NCBI GenBank assembly: GCA_014529385.2
Contig: CM043962.1
Location: 40,404,598-40,464,597 of the forward strand
Direction: 5' to 3'
Length of the DNA stretch: 60,000 nucleotides
From: Adiantum capillus-veneris
Taxonomy: Eukaryota; Streptophyta; Polypodiopsida; Polypodiales; Pteridaceae
The notes under the pieces: generated by a model
Seen by the model: only the letters and a program-made list of their open reading frames with translations
Databases searched by the model: none
Told to the model about the DNA's origin: nothing
Shown here: positions 45,439 to 58,870 of the stretch, piece after piece
Layout: every line of letters starts with the position of its first letter
How positions within the stretch are numbered: position 1 is the first letter of the stretch
Position numbers and translations under genes: made by a program

Positions 45439-48400
45439 ATGGGGAGATGCATTACAGTTTTTGGTCCAGGGCGCGGACAGAAGCTAGTGCTTATGTTTGA
45501 TACCATAATTTATTCTTTGACAGTTGCTTCTTTGCAAGAACATTTTGAGCTTCGTGATGCTAATTTCTGTCTTCATCCACTAACATTATCTGGCCCGCAA
45601 GTCAAGGTAGAAGCTACTATATCAACAGATGGTGAGCAAACTTTTATGCTTGATCATGAACAACACCAGTTCTACAAGGTGGATATGAGAAGTGAGGATG
45701 AGATTGATGCTGGCATTGGCAGAGTTTCTCAAGACACAAAAGACAAGAAAGTACCTCTCTCTGAGATCAATGCGAGTGTTATTGACATGATTAAGTGCAT
45801 GCCATTGCAAAGAAATTTATATATTGCCCTTCATCAAGCCAAGAAAGTGGTATGTACTGATGAGATACCAGCTCATTATGATGGGTATATTGCTTTTGAA
45901 TTACCACCATCTGGTAATTCTTCAGGTATGAGTGGTATGGAGCAAAGACATGATAGTCACATGTGGACAGAGTATGTCACTTGTAGCAGTGATAGTTTTA
46001 ATGGCATTGTCAGATTTAGTAGATGCTCTGGGCATTTGTGCTGCATCAACATTGATTGTCCATTTTATTTGCGCTCAAATATGTTCAATGAGTCTCAATG
46101 GCGAGGTCGGCTTGTTAAATCCAGCCCTAAAGCATTGATCTCTTCTCAATATGGCACACTGGTATGCACTCATTGTGGAAAAATTCCCGAATGTGTATCT
46201 ACATGTCCTGCAGTAATTTACTATTGTTTGCCTAGAGATAAACATAATTGTACTAGGTGTGCTTTGCATTTTGGAGAACATAATCATCCATGTGCAGAAG
46301 GAAGGAGTCGGATGGTCGAAAGTCACATAGATGAAATGTTGCTTGAGCGAGCAAGTCGGGACCCTTTGGTGACTGCAAAACAATTGGAGCGGGCCACCAC
46401 TAATGATCTTATCATGGAAAAGCTTATTGGAGAAGGTTCAACTGCAAGTTCTATGATTGAAGATTTGGAATTTGCTGAATTCCTTGACAGTATGACTCCC
46501 CTATCAAATAAAAGGAGGGTCGAACGAAGTTTGGAGTCTGCAAAGAGATCAAAGAATATCACTTCAAAAGGTCTTGAGGCAGTGCTTGACTTGAAAAGCA
46601 AGTGCAGATATCCTTTTATCCATAGTATCCTTTTCCCAGGCCAATTGGGTGATAAAGTACAACCTCATGTATTTAAAATGTCAATTAAGGGACCGGGCAG
46701 TGGAGTTGATTTGGTGAATCGCATGCGTCCTGGAGGGAATTTGGAGCAAATGTGGGTGCACTTTGATCATGTTCACCGTGTTCAAGGATGGCCGACTATG
46801 TCAGCGCATGTCTACGACCCTTACGTGCGAGAGCTGCTCACCATTGCAACTGCTGAGTTTAGCGTGGAAAATAAATATGCTTAGATTTAATTTTGGAAGA
46901 TGCTGAACAATGTGGTTAAGCAACAGGGTTTTGATAAGCCAGAGTTTAGGGGATTTATGGCAGATGAAGCCAATGACAATTGGATTGTCGTGCGTACTGT
47001 TTATTTTGGGAGAGCAAAGAAGTCTACTCCAGACAAAGAGAGATCATGTTTGTTTCATTGGGAGAAAAGTATGGTTCGACATACTGTCAAGTGCATCCGT
47101 CCAGCATGTCAAGAGGAGCACAAGATTTTGTGTCGCAAGTGGAGAACTGCACCTACAGAGAATGCAGTTGAGCATTGTAAGGGAGACCTTAGAAGATTTT
47201 GGAAAATAGGAATGGCCATTGAAGGGGAGATTTCTTCATTGGAGACATGGTTGGCTTGGTGGGATGTACGAGTGCCTCATTGGGGGGAAAGATTTGTATC
47301 ACAAGATGCTGCAGGTATCTTTGTTCCTAACACAAACTTGTGTGAGTCAAAACATGCTAGTATGCGTGCCTCGGTTGGTTACAAGGATCACACAAGTTTG
47401 TATGAGGCAGCATGTGCAGATATGGCTTTAGCTGTGCTTCAAAGTGTGAAATATAATGCCTATTTGAAAGGTGTTGGGAGCTCCACCGGTCCCGGCATTA
47501 AAGATTTGGCAGATCGCTTCATGAACCGACCTTCATTTGCTTCCGCGGTAGTTGGAAAGAAAGTAGTTGACCTCACACATTCATCAATGCATGAAATGGG
47601 TGTCAATAGTCCAGAAATGAATAGAAATATACTCCAAGAGAAGAGTATTAGAAAAAAGAGGCCAATTTTTGCTGATGCAAATATTGTCTTGGAGGAGGAT
47701 AGCCACAGGCCAGAGTATGTTACAATGACAACTTCAATTGGTGGGCTTCAACACAAAAAAAAGCTTCAAAGGATGTCCCATATCCCGAAGTAAATGTAGC
47801 AAAGTGAGTTTGGGCAATAAGGAGAACAAAACTTGGGCGAAAGATGACTTGTTTTGGTGTAGTGTCAAAAGATGGAGATCGATGTGGGCGGTCCATTAAT
47901 GCATGTTCAACGGATGCCAAAATAGGGGTGCCAGCTCCTTGTTTTTGGGGTCGCAGGAAATATCCTCCATCTGGTTCACAATTGGGAGGCCTTGTGGAAG
48001 GGTTCATTTGGTTTTGTAATTCCAATAACATGCACACCTAGAAGGTTCATAGCATAGTCGAAGGGCCACCAGGTCCAGCTCCCGGTGTTTGGGTGGTCGC
48101 AGAGGGCACAAATTTGCAACCTCAAGAGGTAACGCAGCTGCAAGCCAATGGTTTTGTTTTGCAATCAGGAGTTACATCAGCATCAAGAATGCATGAAACA
48201 GTTCCATTGAACCAAAGAGTTGCTAGCAGCATCCGTCCCAAATTTAGAGATGGAAAGATTGTGAAATGGAGATCACGATTAACAAAGGAGTTTCATGGCA
48301 AGATTGAAGTGGGTAGAACCATGGCAGCAGAGTTGGTGCGAGAGGTCATTGTGGTTTGCAATGAAACAAATGTTTTCTATGTTAATATTGTGGGGTCAAG

Positions 48401-48638
48401 TGCAAAGGGAGTGACGTACTCTGTGACAATGTCAGATTTTCCTAGATGTACTTGCGAGGATTTTCAAAACTGAGAAAGCAAGCGCCTTGTGTATATGCCA
48501 TGTAAGCACATTTACTTCATATTTCTGCAAGTACTTGGCCTTGACCCTCATGCTCATGAGTTCATGCATCACGCGGCTTTAACAAAATTGGAGTTAGTCC
48601 AAGCACTTGGAGGGTCACGGATGCTGATGCAAATTTAA
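45439..48638 (+). pseudogene. Mutator-like transposase gene, copy B (intronless, decayed)
   Basis: First frame 45439-46884: N-terminal region, then a Cys/His region at residues 196-284 (CSGHLCCINIDCPF, VCTHCG, LHFGEHNHPC) of GCM/WRKY type, then the catalytic start (VHFDHVHRVQGWPTMSAHVYD). TAG at 46882-46884 and TAA at 46888-46890 interrupt in the same frame; both fit Gln codons changed by C to T. It continues 46900-47793 with FWKMLNNVV, RGFMADEANDNW (acidic catalytic residue), ERSCLFHWEKS and TNLCESKHAS. A frameshift after 47793 leads to 47844-48473, ending in PRCTCEDF, a TGA, and MPCKHIYFIFL: a SWIM finger split by a stop. Copy A's three introns are absent. Product if intact would be a DDE transposase. 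Confidence 0.88.
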
Positions 48639-49740
48639 AGGCTTGTGGACCTTGCTGTGGTTTTATAACATTAGTTTTTTCGGTGATATGTGCTTATGGC
48701 TATTAACTTTTGCCCCAAATATTCCAGTGCGGCAGTATTTTTTTTGTTGCACACTCCATTTTGATATGTAGATGCAATACACCTTTTTGGTTGATTTCAA
48801 TGTTGATGGAAGGTTTTTGGCATGTGTTAGAGATAGAACAATTTAAAATTATTTTTATAGGTTAAGAAACTGGGTAGGGAGTATCTCTAACCAACAAAAA
48901 TCCAAGATACTGTGGTGTGTTGTCTACTCTGCCTTCACGACCAAACCAAGTGTGCCTCTCTCTCATCCGGCACCTCCTTATATTACTATCAAGCAGTTAC
49001 AACCATAACATGTCTGCCCACGCGTAATTTTGTATTACAAGGATATCAAAAAAAAATTATGGTTTGCATAATTTTGTATTACAATCAATATATTGCACAA
49101 GGATATCAAAAAATTTGTATTGCAAAGATATCAAAGAAAAGTTTATGGTTTGCGTAATTTTGCATTGCAACTAATATATTGCACAAGGATATCAAAAAAT
49201 ATTGTTAGTTTTTCTCCGTTTATGGTTTGCTCGCTTTTATTGGCTCGGATTTTGGGATTCCTCTGGTTGTTGTAGCCCTCTCTTGAAGAGGTGGTTGTAG
49301 CCCTATGGGCAATTTCATTAACTAATAGAAAGATCTTTTTCTTGGGAAAAAAAACATTTTTGGATGAGCTTCCAAAAATTATGAAAGCACAGGTAGTGCG
49401 GCTAAGCAAAAGAAAATCATTAGGACAAACACTACTTGACTTCAATTATATTTGAGATGTACAATTTGAAAGTTATAATAACTAATCTAGTGGTTCATGA
49501 CGGATTCGTACTGTCGATTACATTCTATTTCTTGTTTTTTTGTGACATTGTAATGCCTTTAAATGTGAAAATGTGTTTGCCATTCTGAATATTGGAAGTT
49601 TTGTATGTAAATTTTTTCTTCTTTCTTCTTATCATGATATTGTAATGTCAAAAAATGTGATATTGTGTTGAACAAAGACGGAAAAACGCAATGGATTACA
49701 CACACACTATAAAATCATCTAATTGGTGAGAATAGAGTTT
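48639..49740. other. No gene; diverged tandem repeat at 49025-49205
   Basis: AT-rich. Between 49025 and 49205 a unit containing CACAAGGATATCAAAAAA, TTATGGTTTGC and TAATTTTGTATTACAA is repeated about three times with variation. Confidence 0.6.
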
Positions 49741-52700
49741 AGGAGACATGTTTAGTATCAAGGTGTTCGGATGCTCGGAACACTTAGATGTTGTTCAAAG
49801 AGGGACAGATGACAGATGTAGTGCGTTTCAGAGGGAGCTTAGTGAGGCTGCGTCCGCCTATAAGGACAGAGGGTCTTGACAAATAAATTTGGATACCGTA
49901 TACCCATGGAATTAGCAACACATACCTCTAATCTGGCTGCATTTGGATCACCTTGGCTACAAGATTCGATGACGACAAAAAAACGCAGCGAATTTCAGAG
50001 AAAACGCGCATTCCTCTCAGAGGCAAGCCAGGACGGGTTTCCTTGGGGAACGAAGAACATGGATTGCATGTTTCCAAGGTGTTAATGAGGCATGTTTAGT
50101 GTGAAGGTGGTCGAACGCTGAGAACAGTGAGTTGTTGGTCAAAGAGGGATAGATAGAGTGCGTTTCAAAGGGAGTTGAGTGAGGCTACGACGGCCTATAC
50201 CGAGAGCCAGCCTTGGCAAGTGGGTTTGGATCACATATACCCATGGCATGAGCAGTACACACCACTGATCTAGTTGCGTTTGGGTCGCCTTGACTAGAAG
50301 ATTCGACATCGATAAAAAAACGTAGCAGATTTTAGAGAAAATGTGCATTCCTCTCAAGGGCAAGAGAGGAGTGGTTTTCTTGGCGAATGAAGAACATGGA
50401 TTGCATGTTTCCAAGGTGTTAATAAGGCATGTTTTGTGTCAAGGTGGTCGATCGAACGCTCAAAACATTGAGTTGTTGGTCAAAGAAGGACAGATGGATT
50501 GCGTTTCAAAGGGAGTTGAGTTAGGCTGCGACGGCGTATACATAGAGCCATCCTTGGCAAGTGGGTTTGGATCACGTATACCCATGGCATGAGCAGTACA
50601 CACCACTGATCTAGTTGTGTTTGGGTCATCTTGACTAGAAGATTTGACATCGATAAAAAAACGCAGCAGATTTGAGAAATGTGCATTCCTCTCAAAGGCA
50701 AGTGAGGAGTGGTTTTCTTGGCGAATGAAGAACATGGATTACATGTTATTAGAGTGTTGAGGAGGCATGTTTAGTGTAAAGGTGTTCCGACGCTCGGAAC
50801 ACAGATGTTGTTCAAAGAGGGACAGATGGAGTGCGTTTCAAAGGGAGTTGAGTGATGCTGCATCGGCCTATACAGAGAGCTGATCTTGGCAAGTGGGTTT
50901 GGATCCCATATACCAATCGTGCAAGCATCACACACAAATCATCCGGCTGTGTTTGGGTTGCAGTGGCTCCAAGAGTCAACGGTGATGGAAGAACGCAGCA
51001 GATTTTAAAGCAAATACGCATTTCTCTCATAGTCGAGGAGGATTCCCTTGGCGAACGAAGAACATGGCTTGCATGTTTCTAGAGTATCGAGGATGCATGT
51101 TTAGTGTCAAGGTGGTCGGACACTCAGATGTAGGTCAAAGAGGGACAGATGGAGTGCATTTCAGAGAGAGTTGAGTGAGGCTCTGTTGGCCTATACAAAG
51201 AGACGGTCTTGAGTGAGTAGCACACAACAATGATCTAGTTGCGTTTGGGTCACCTTAGCTACAAGATTCGATGGTGACGAGAAAACACAATGAATTCTAG
51301 AGGAAATGTGAATTCCTGCCATAGTCGAGCCATGAGTGCTTCCCTGGGCAAACGAAGCACATGGATTGCATGTTTCCAGAGTATTCAGGAGGCATATTTA
51401 GCGTCAAGGTGGTCGGATGCTCGGAACACTTAGATGTTGTTCAAAGAGGGACAGATGTAGTGCGTTTCAAAGGGAGTTGATTGAGGCTGCGTCGGCCTAT
51501 ATGGAGAGCCGGTCTTGCCAAGTGGGTTTGGATCCCGTATACCCATGGAGTGAGTAGCACACAACAAAGATCTGGCTGTGTTTGGGTCGCCTTCGCTACA
51601 AGATTTGGCTGCGACGAGAAAACATAGCGGATTTAAGAGAAAATGCGCATTTCTCTCATAGTCCAGCCAGGAGTGGTTCCCTTGGCAAACGAAGCACATG
51701 GCTTACATGTTTCTAGAGTATCGATGAGGCATGTTTAGTGCCAAGGTGGTCGGACACTCAGATGTTGGTCAAAGAGGGACAGATGGAGTGCGTTTCAGAG
51801 TGAATTGAGTGAGGCTGCGTCGGCCTATATGGAGAGCCGGTCTTGGCAAGTGGGTTTGGATCCCATATACCCATGGAATGAGTAGCACACAACAATGATC
51901 TGTATGCGTTTGGGTCACCTTAGCTACAAGATTCGACGTCGACGAGAAAAGCGCACTTCAGAGGAAATGCGAATTCCTCTCATAGTTGAGCCAAGAGTGA
52001 TTCCCTTGGCAAACAAAGCACATGGATTGCATGTTTCCAAGGTATTGAGGAGGCATGTTTAGTGTCAAGGTGGTCGGATGCTTAGAACACTCGGATGTTG
52101 GTCAAAGAGGGACATATGTAGTGAGTTTTAGAGCGAGTTGAGTGAGGTTGCGCCGGTCTATACGGAGAGCCGGTTTTGGCAAGTGGTTTGGATCCTGTAT
52201 ACCCATGGAGTGAGCAGCACACAACAAAGATCTATCTGCATTTGGGTCACCTTCGCTATAAGATTCGGCGACGACGAGAAAACGAAGTGGATTCCATAGA
52301 AAATGCGCATTTCTCTCATAGTTGAGCCAGGAATGGTTCCCTTGGCGAATGGAGCACATGGCTTGCATGTTTCGAGAGTATCGAGGAAGCATGTTTAGTG
52401 TGAAGGTGGTCGGACACTCAAATGTTGGTCAAAGAGGGACAGATGGAGTGCGTTTCAGAGTGAGTTGAGTGAGGCTGTATACGGAGAGCCGGTCTTGGCA
52501 AGTGGGTTTGGATCCCGTATACCCATGGAGTGAGTAGCACACAACAATGATCTAGTTGCGTTTGGGTCACCTTAGCTACAAGTTTTGACGGCGATGAGAA
52601 AACGCAGCGGACTTCAGAGGAAATGCAAATTTCTCTCATAGTCGAGCTAGGAGTGATTCCCTTGGCAAATGAGGCACATGGATTGCATGTTTCCAGAGTA

Positions 52701-52790
52701 TTCAGGAGGCATGTTTAGTGTCAAGGTGGTCGCACGCTCGGAACACTCAGATGTAGTGCGTTTTAGAGCGAGTTGAGTGAGTGCCCCATT
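49741..52790. repeat. About 330-bp satellite array, nine full units plus a partial one
   Basis: Units are marked by GAGGCATGTTTAGTGTCAAGG, at 49747, 50091, 50428, 50766, 51096, 51393, 51730, 52054, 52390 and 52710 (position of the CATG or CATA). Spacing is 297-344 bp. Each unit also carries GTTTGGATCCCGTATACCCATGG-like and GCGTTTGGGTCACCTT-like blocks. From 51096 on, units alternate between two variants, giving a dimeric repeat near 655 bp. The array stops abruptly near 52785. Confidence 0.93.
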
Positions 52791-53298
52791 CATAGCGAAA
52801 ACATTGATGGCTTCATTGATGCCAAGCAACATATATCAAGCACTAGAAGCTCAAACTTAAACTTAGGTTCCAGCCTCCACCCCATTATAGAAAAAAATAA
52901 TGTGCTCCACTAATCATAGGGGTAGATCAGTATTGGAGGCTTAAACTTAAGTTCGAGCCTCCAATCTATTTTGGCAAGAAAATCATGTGGCTCTGGACCA
53001 AACACAGGGGGCCAACCAAGCATGGAGACACAAACATCAGTGCAAGCCTCCACCCCATTAGAGGCTCACACTTATGGGTAAGAGATGCAGTACTCAAGCC
53101 TTAAGGCTCAAACTTTACCCGAGATTGCAATTTCATTTTTGGCCTGCTTTGGAAGGTTATGCAACAAATGATCAACCTTAAATTTGGGTCCTCTATCCTA
53201 TTTAGAAGAAAAACATTGTTAGGTTCCATCTTAATTCGAGGGCCAAGCAATGGCTCGAACTTAAGTGCGAGCCTCTTCCTCAACTATAACAAAAGAAT

Positions 53299-53919
53299 TG
53301 TTAAGTATGGAGCCTGATTTACCCTTGTAATTTTCTATGGTAAAAGCGCACATTTGTAAGGCCCCCATTATGAGGAGAAGCCATCATGAATAAAGGAAAA
53401 TCACTCGCCAGAAACCAAAATTTTCACGGCAAAAAATCAGGGGCAACTTTAGGAGCCTCGTCGGAATATTCCTTTTTGTCGGAATATTATGGCCGGACGG
53501 CGGCCGAAAAGTGGTCGGAAAACAATCGGTCGGTTGGCCGGTGGCCGGTAGTCAATGGCCGGTGGCCGGTGGCCGGTGGGCGAATTCAAAAGCGGACTTG
53601 TCTTCTCAAGGGCGGCCACACATGGGCGCATTGGAGGGTCCGATTTGGACTTATTCGCACAAGGGCGACTACACATGGCTGCCTCTCATAAGAGAGGGAA
53701 GCCCTTTTGGCCTATAAAAGGAGGCCATTTCTACACACATTTCATAGTGTGAAGTTGATGCAACAAGGTGAGTGTGAGGTGGTGAGAGTGAAGCAAGGCG
53801 GGAGCTCTATTAAGGGTTTAATCCCTTTGTAAACTACTTCTTGTTTTGAAGTACTAAAACCATTGAGTGGATGCTTTCCCGTGGACGTAGCCCACATTGG
53901 GTGAACCACGTATATCGTG

Positions 53920-53956
<37 letters not shown>

Positions 53957-54040
53957 CTATAATCTCGTGTATGTAAATCTGTCTCTCTCCATTAAGTATT
54001 CTACTCAATTATCTATTTAGCTACGTCTTATTTCCTAACA
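53299..54040 (+). mobile_element. Solo LTR of copia family T, copy 2
   Basis: A 742-bp unit starting TGTTA and ending TAACA, flanked by a perfect 5-bp duplication AGAAT (53294-53298, 54041-54045). It matches the LTR at 2115-2920 but has fewer GGCCGG minisatellite units and a longer CT run (53924-53953). TATA box at 53713-53719. It inserted into the GAGGCTC palindrome array. Confidence 0.95.
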
Positions 54041-54620
54041 AGAATCAATGGCTCCACCTTTGCCAAGGAGCATATGTCAAGCACTTGAGGCTCGAACTTA
54101 AGTTCGAGCCTTCACCCTATTCAAGAAAACAATTATGTGGCTCCATTAAGTTTGAACCTCCACCCTATTTGAGAAAACAATTATGTGGCTCCATGGATCC
54201 TAGGGGGTAGATCAACAAGTATTTGAGGCTCAAACTTAAGTTCGAGCCTCCAACCCATTTTGACCAAAAAATCATGTTCTCAGGACCAAATTTAGAGGGT
54301 CAATCAATCACGGAGATTCAAACATTAGTGCAAACCTCCACCCAATTAGAGGCTTGCACTTATGGGTCATTGCATTCCCTAACCTTAGTGGGCAACGCAA
54401 ACACATGGAGGATTGAGCTCAAGTTTGATTCTCATGGTGATTCCTAGTGAAACTAGGCAAAGATACACGGAAGCTCGAGTTTAAGTTCAATTATCACGAT
54501 GTTTTCTACATGAGTGGGTAGAAGTACAGAGAAGCTCAAGTTTTCATTCTCTATCTTAATAAGTAGATCAAATAAATGGGGGTTGAAAGAGCCTCATGGT
54601 GATTCCTGTCTAAGTGGACA

Positions 54621-54875
54621 GAGGCTTGAGCTTAAGTTCGAGCCTCATCGTGTTTGCTACATGAGTGGGTAGAGGTAGAGGCTCAAAGATGGGTAGAGGT
54701 GGATAGAGGCTCAAACTTAAGTTCGAGCCTCATCGTGTTTTCTACATGAGTGGGTAGAGGTAGAGACTCAAAGATGGGTAAAGGTGGATAGAGGCTCAAA
54801 CTTAAGTTCGAGCCTCACCGTGTTTGCAACATGAGTGGGTAGAGGTACATAGAAGCTCAAAGATGCATTCCCTAT
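54621..54875. repeat. 85-bp tandem repeat, three units
   Basis: Units start at 54621, 54706 and 54791, exactly 85 bp apart. Each carries one GAGGCTC palindrome followed by the TGAGTGGGTAGAGGTAG block. This shows the palindrome array can expand by ordinary tandem duplication. Confidence 0.9.
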
Positions 54876-55269
54876 CTTAGCAGGTAGATCAAACACTTTA
54901 AGGCTCGAGCTTTAGTTCAAACCTCAAGGTGGTGCCTAGCTATGTGAGTAGAGGTACACGGACTCTCAAATTTCATGATGATTCCTACCTAAGTGGATGG
55001 AGGTACATAAAGGAGTTCGCGCCTCAAAATGTTTCCTATATGAGTGGCTATAGGTATTTAGAGGCCCAAACTTGCATTCCTTGTCTTAGTAGGTAGATCA
55101 AAATCATGGCTCAGGCCTCATGACGATTCCTACCTAACTAGGTGGAGGTACAGTGAGGCTTGAGTTTAAGTTAAACCTTCGTGTTCCTTTGACCTTGTCT
55201 TAATCCTTCACTCTAAAGTTGTTTTTTTCTAATTATGACACAAACATACATTATATAGCTGTACAAGCT

Positions 55270-58065
<2,796 letters not shown>

Positions 58066-58069
58066 CATA

Positions 58070-58509
58070 TACCCGGACAACTCAAGTGTCCACAAGTGGT
58101 TTTTGTTTCATGCTTGACAGTTCATGTATATCATGGTTGAGCAAGAAGCAACCTACTGTGGACACTTCCAGTTGTGAGGCTGAGTACAAGGCGGTCTTCA
58201 CAACTACAATTGAGTGTGTCTGGCTCAGACGCCTTATGTATGATTTAGGTTTTGGACAGGACACTGGCAACACTATCTACACTGACAGTGAGAGCACATT
58301 AGCACTTGCGACGAACCCAGGTTTTCATGCTCGCACAAAGCACATTGAGGTGCATTACCACTATGCCAGGGAGAGCCTCTCAGCAGGAGAGATCGGCTTG
58401 GATTATATGCCAACACAGGACAACCTTGCAGATATTTTCACAAAGGAATTCTTGTGAAAAGTTCAAAGCTTTTCGCAAAGCTTTGGGCTTATTCCCCTGT
58501 GTAGACTGA
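58070..58509 (+). pseudogene. Ty1/copia RNase H fragment
   Basis: The 123-codon frame at 58086 contains SGFCFMLDSSCISWLSKKQ, SSCEAEYKAVF, TIYTDSESTLALA and NLADIFTK. One frame later it ends EKFKAFRKALGLFPCVD, the usual copia C terminus, so there is a small frameshift near 58450. It is close in sequence to 1350-1790. The 5' junction near 58070 is abrupt; no RT lies upstream. Confidence 0.9.
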
Positions 58510-58870
58510 TTATGTCCTCAGGGCATGGACCTTCCCTTTACACTATGTGCCAACTCTTGTTCACCGCATCACTCCCAGCGAGGATTTGTTACCATATACA
58601 TGTGGTAGTGATGTGTGTGAACACACTTAGGACCATCGGGGCATTTTTTCCCTTGCTAGGAGGTTTTCCCCCCCGTGCGTTGTACATATGCCCATCATTC
58701 TAGGGCTATTTATCTTGCCATTGCACAGTAAGAAAAACACTTTGTGTTGTGTACCTTGAGCTTCCTTTGTCTTCTCCAAGCTGTGTATGTTTTCTTGCAA
58801 CCCTAGTTCCAAAATTTTTTGGATGCATCAAGATTTACAACACCTAATATGGGTTTAAACCAACGAAGTT
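58510..58870. other. Copia 3' flank, possibly LTR remnant
   Basis: No gene. The sequence directly after the copia stop could be the polypurine tract and LTR of that fragment, but no second copy is present in the window to define it. Confidence 0.35.

Larger units (their letters stand above)
52840..55170. repeat. Array of GAGGCTC-type palindromes
   Basis: A 26-bp palindrome, GAGGCTCnAACTT plus its reverse complement, recurs with decay. Clear copies are near 52935, 53252, 54087, 54235, 54621, 54706, 54791, 54901 and 55155, with weaker ones between. Intervening text often contains GAGTGGGTAGAGGTA and 'CACCCTATT/CCATT' blocks. The solo LTR at 53299-54040 interrupts the array. Confidence 0.85.

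Noticed and set aside
50139-52392. Series of 70-96 codon minus-strand frames with similar sequence
   Set aside because: They recur because they lie in the 330-bp satellite; frames are not kept open across units and starts differ, so they are by-products of the repeat.
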